Assembly: GCF_001543325.1 (NCBI RefSeq)
Contig: NZ_CP013355.1
Span: forward strand, 186,001 to 250,000
Source of the DNA: Lutibacter profundi
Lineage (GTDB): Bacteria; Bacteroidota; Bacteroidia; Flavobacteriales; Flavobacteriaceae
Direction of reading: 5' to 3'
DNA: 64,000 nucleotides
Shown here piece by piece: positions 62,534-64,000 of the stretch; within the stretch, counting starts at the first letter, position 1; each line of letters opens with the position of its first letter. The notes beneath the pieces were generated by a model. That model was not told the DNA's origin. It saw only the letters and a program-made list of their open reading frames with translations, and did no database searches. Made by a program: the position numbers and the translations under genes.

Positions 62534-64000
62534 TTAAAATTTGGTTTTGCTTTCTTCTTCTTTCTTATTAAAATTAATTTTTCTGTCCTGTTTATGTTGA
62601 TTAAATCTGTATGTGAAAGAAGCTAAAATGGTTGGGTACTTATTTCTGATATATACATCAGAAGTGTAATTTGTATGAAATCTAGTACGTTTTGTTATAG
62701 AGGAATTAAAAATATCACTAGAGGTAATAGCAATGGTAGCATTTTTATCAAAAATATCTTTGCTAATTGCAACATTAGCGTATGTATATGCCTGTCTGGT
62801 TGAAACTGGTCCTCTTGATATTAACGTGTGCACTACCTTGGTTTGAAAATTAAACCAATTAGGAATTTTTAGTTGTGTTAACAGACTAAAATTAGCATTG
62901 ACATTGGAAAAATTAAAATCTTGTATAATTGTTTTATTGGCTAAATTAACAATTTCAAATATACCAGACTGATCAAAGTATTGAATACTTGTATTGGCTG
63001 TGAAATTAATTACTTTTGAGAGATTATAAATAGCTGTAAAATTAGCTACGGTATAGTTTAGCTTACCTAAATTAACTATAGTAGTTATTAATTTATCAAC
63101 TCCATTAATTTGCTCACCTGTTTTATAGGTAACATTTTGCCAAAAATCTGTATAAATTGAGTGAGAGAGGGCAGATTGAAAAATTATTTTTTTACCGTAA
63201 TAGGTATAAGTTAATTGAACATTATTTTGATAAAAAGGATTTAAATCTTCATTGCCAATAAAGCTAATCGTTTCACTAATTTTTTGTTCATAAGGTTGCA
63301 ACTGATAGTAGCTAGGAACTGTATAGTTTCTATTTAAGGTTAAGCTTATGTTTTTAGAATCTGAGATGTTATAATTTAAAGATAAATATGGAAATAAGTT
63401 ATTGAATTTTTTATTTTGTACAGTATTCAAATACTCATAATTAATTTTGTAAGTTAAAAATTCAGCTCTTAATTCAAATCCAACATACATTTTTTTGAAT
63501 TGTTTTTCATAACTCGCAAAAAATGCATGGTTGGTGTCTGTAAAATCTATAAGTTTACTGGCATTTGGTTCAATATATTCAAAGGGAGTTGAGCCAAAAA
63601 GACCTTCGTAGCCAATTTCATAACTATCGTTTTTATTTATAGGATTTGTATAGGTAATTTTAGTATTGGTATTTTTTAGGGTGTTAAGTATATTAAAATC
63701 TTCATCTAAAAAATTAGCATTTGTATTGGTAAACTTATTTATAAATATTTCTTTATCAATACTGTAAGTTATAAAAGCGGTAAGTTTTTGTCCTTCTTTT
63801 GAAAAATTATGTTCATAATCAACAACAAATTCAATAATTTCATTATTAAAACTACCATCATTTTTCCTAGTATTGTTAGCTATTAAATTTTTTGTAGCAT
63901 CAAAAATACTTGAAAAAGTTTTGGCGTAATTTTTTGAGTCAATATTTGTATAATTAACAGTAGTAGTTAATGTGCTTTTTTTAGATAGGTAAAATTCTAA
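62534..64000 (-). CDS. Outer-membrane beta-barrel/TonB-receptor-type protein (partial, N-terminus outside window)
   Basis: The frame is open to the right edge with no stop; the ATG at 63490 is internal, since barrel sequence continues upstream (e.g. GYEGLFGSTPFEYIEPN). The visible 488 residues are alternating beta-strands with Tyr/Asn-rich turns (NLFPYLSLNYNISDSKNISL, LNRNYTVPSYYQLQPYE) of the OMP_b-brl_3 family. The C-terminus has a basic tail after the final strand. It is probably a nutrient-uptake receptor; the substrate is unknown. Confidence 0.85.
   Translation of the reverse strand, partial: LEFYLSKKSTLTTTVNYTNIDSKNYAKTFSSIFDATKNLIANNTRKNDGSFNNEIIEFVVDYEHNFSKEGQKLTAFITYSIDKEIFINKFTNTNANFLDEDFNILNTLKNTNTKITYTNPINKNDSYEIGYEGLFGSTPFEYIEPNASKLIDFTDTNHAFFASYEKQFKKMYVGFELRAEFLTYKINYEYLNTVQNKKFNNLFPYLSLNYNISDSKNISLTLNRNYTVPSYYQLQPYEQKISETISFIGNEDLNPFYQNNVQLTYTYYGKKIIFQSALSHSIYTDFWQNVTYKTGEQINGVDKLITTIVNLGKLNYTVANFTAIYNLSKVINFTANTSIQYFDQSGIFEIVNLANKTIIQDFNFSNVNANFSLLTQLKIPNWFNFQTKVVHTLISRGPVSTRQAYTYANVAISKDIFDKNATIAITSSDIFNSSITKRTRFHTNYTSDVYIRNKYPTILASFTYRFNQHKQDRKINFNKKEEESKTKF

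Noticed and set aside
62534-63490. Barrel protein gene starting at ATG 63490
   Set aside because: Beta-barrel sequence continues in frame to the window edge without a stop, so this Met is internal.
1-64000. tRNA, rRNA, riboswitch or replication origin
   Set aside because: No cloverleaf-like GC-rich segment, rRNA block, recognisable riboswitch or DnaA-box cluster was seen on reading either strand; dnaB here is not accompanied by an origin signal.

Overview
This window is AT-rich chromosome of a member of the Bacteroidota, almost certainly family Flavobacteriaceae. The pointers are: many -7 elements of the form TAnnTTTG; a fused ccoNO cbb3-oxidase gene; bacillithiol synthesis (bshA); a SecA of about 1,110 residues; OMP_b-brl/TonB-type barrels; DUF3822, DUF3810 and DUF2795 genes; and paired SurA/PpiC-like genes upstream of a MoxR ATPase. 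The genus cannot be fixed from sequence reading alone. No tRNA, rRNA or CRISPR array was found.

Layout. 1-12.3 kb: end of a class IV aminotransferase (PabC-like), YqgE, HU, a tightly overlapping ATPase-recQ-fmt operon, DUF493, three SurA/PpiC-type periplasmic folding factors with MoxR, rsmD, DUF3822 and a pseudopilin-like membrane protein. 12.4-18.8 kb: RecD/Dda-like helicase, YbaB, oligopeptidase B, and two PLP enzymes (cysteine-synthase-like, then alpha-oxoamine-synthase-like) that together look like a sphingolipid or sulfonolipid (capnine) head-group module. 18.8-19.45 kb: a decayed IS1182-type element. 19.45-30.1 kb: two exported amidohydrolases, a DUF3810 metalloprotease-like membrane protein, dnaB, an exported GATase-like protein, a transketolase N-terminal subunit and bshA.

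30.1-33.44 kb is an accessory island. It is flanked by two copies of the last ~75 bp of bshA (the left copy is intact and in frame, the right copy is decayed). It holds a 5'-truncated RHS gene whose variable C-terminus carries a LAS/M15/MepA-like metal-site signature, a lipoprotein that could be its immunity protein, decayed sequence, a YefM-YoeB toxin-antitoxin pair and the head of an IS200-like (RAYT) transposase. aroB follows.

33.4-46.9 kb: aroB, proline dehydrogenase, a short IS1182-end element, a Crp/Fnr regulator divergent from a full cbb3 oxidase locus (ccoI, ccoS, ccoNO, ccoQ, ccoP, ccoG, ccoH, SafE/DsbD-like), then two tandem PPK2 polyphosphate kinases. 47-56.7 kb: secA, DUF2795, a cobalamin adenosyltransferase, an O-methyltransferase, a wza-wzc polysaccharide export pair and hutI. 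56.9-64 kb: pta-ackA, a third IS1182-end element, fumC, a small membrane protein, an ArsC-family protein and a TonB-receptor-type barrel running off the right edge.

Three genes (wzc and both ppk2) are broken by a single missing A in an A-run. That shared signature looks more like homopolymer sequencing error than three independent mutations, though slippage is possible. The most interesting parts are the bshA-flanked RHS toxin island and the family of IS1182-end elements that sit between convergent genes.
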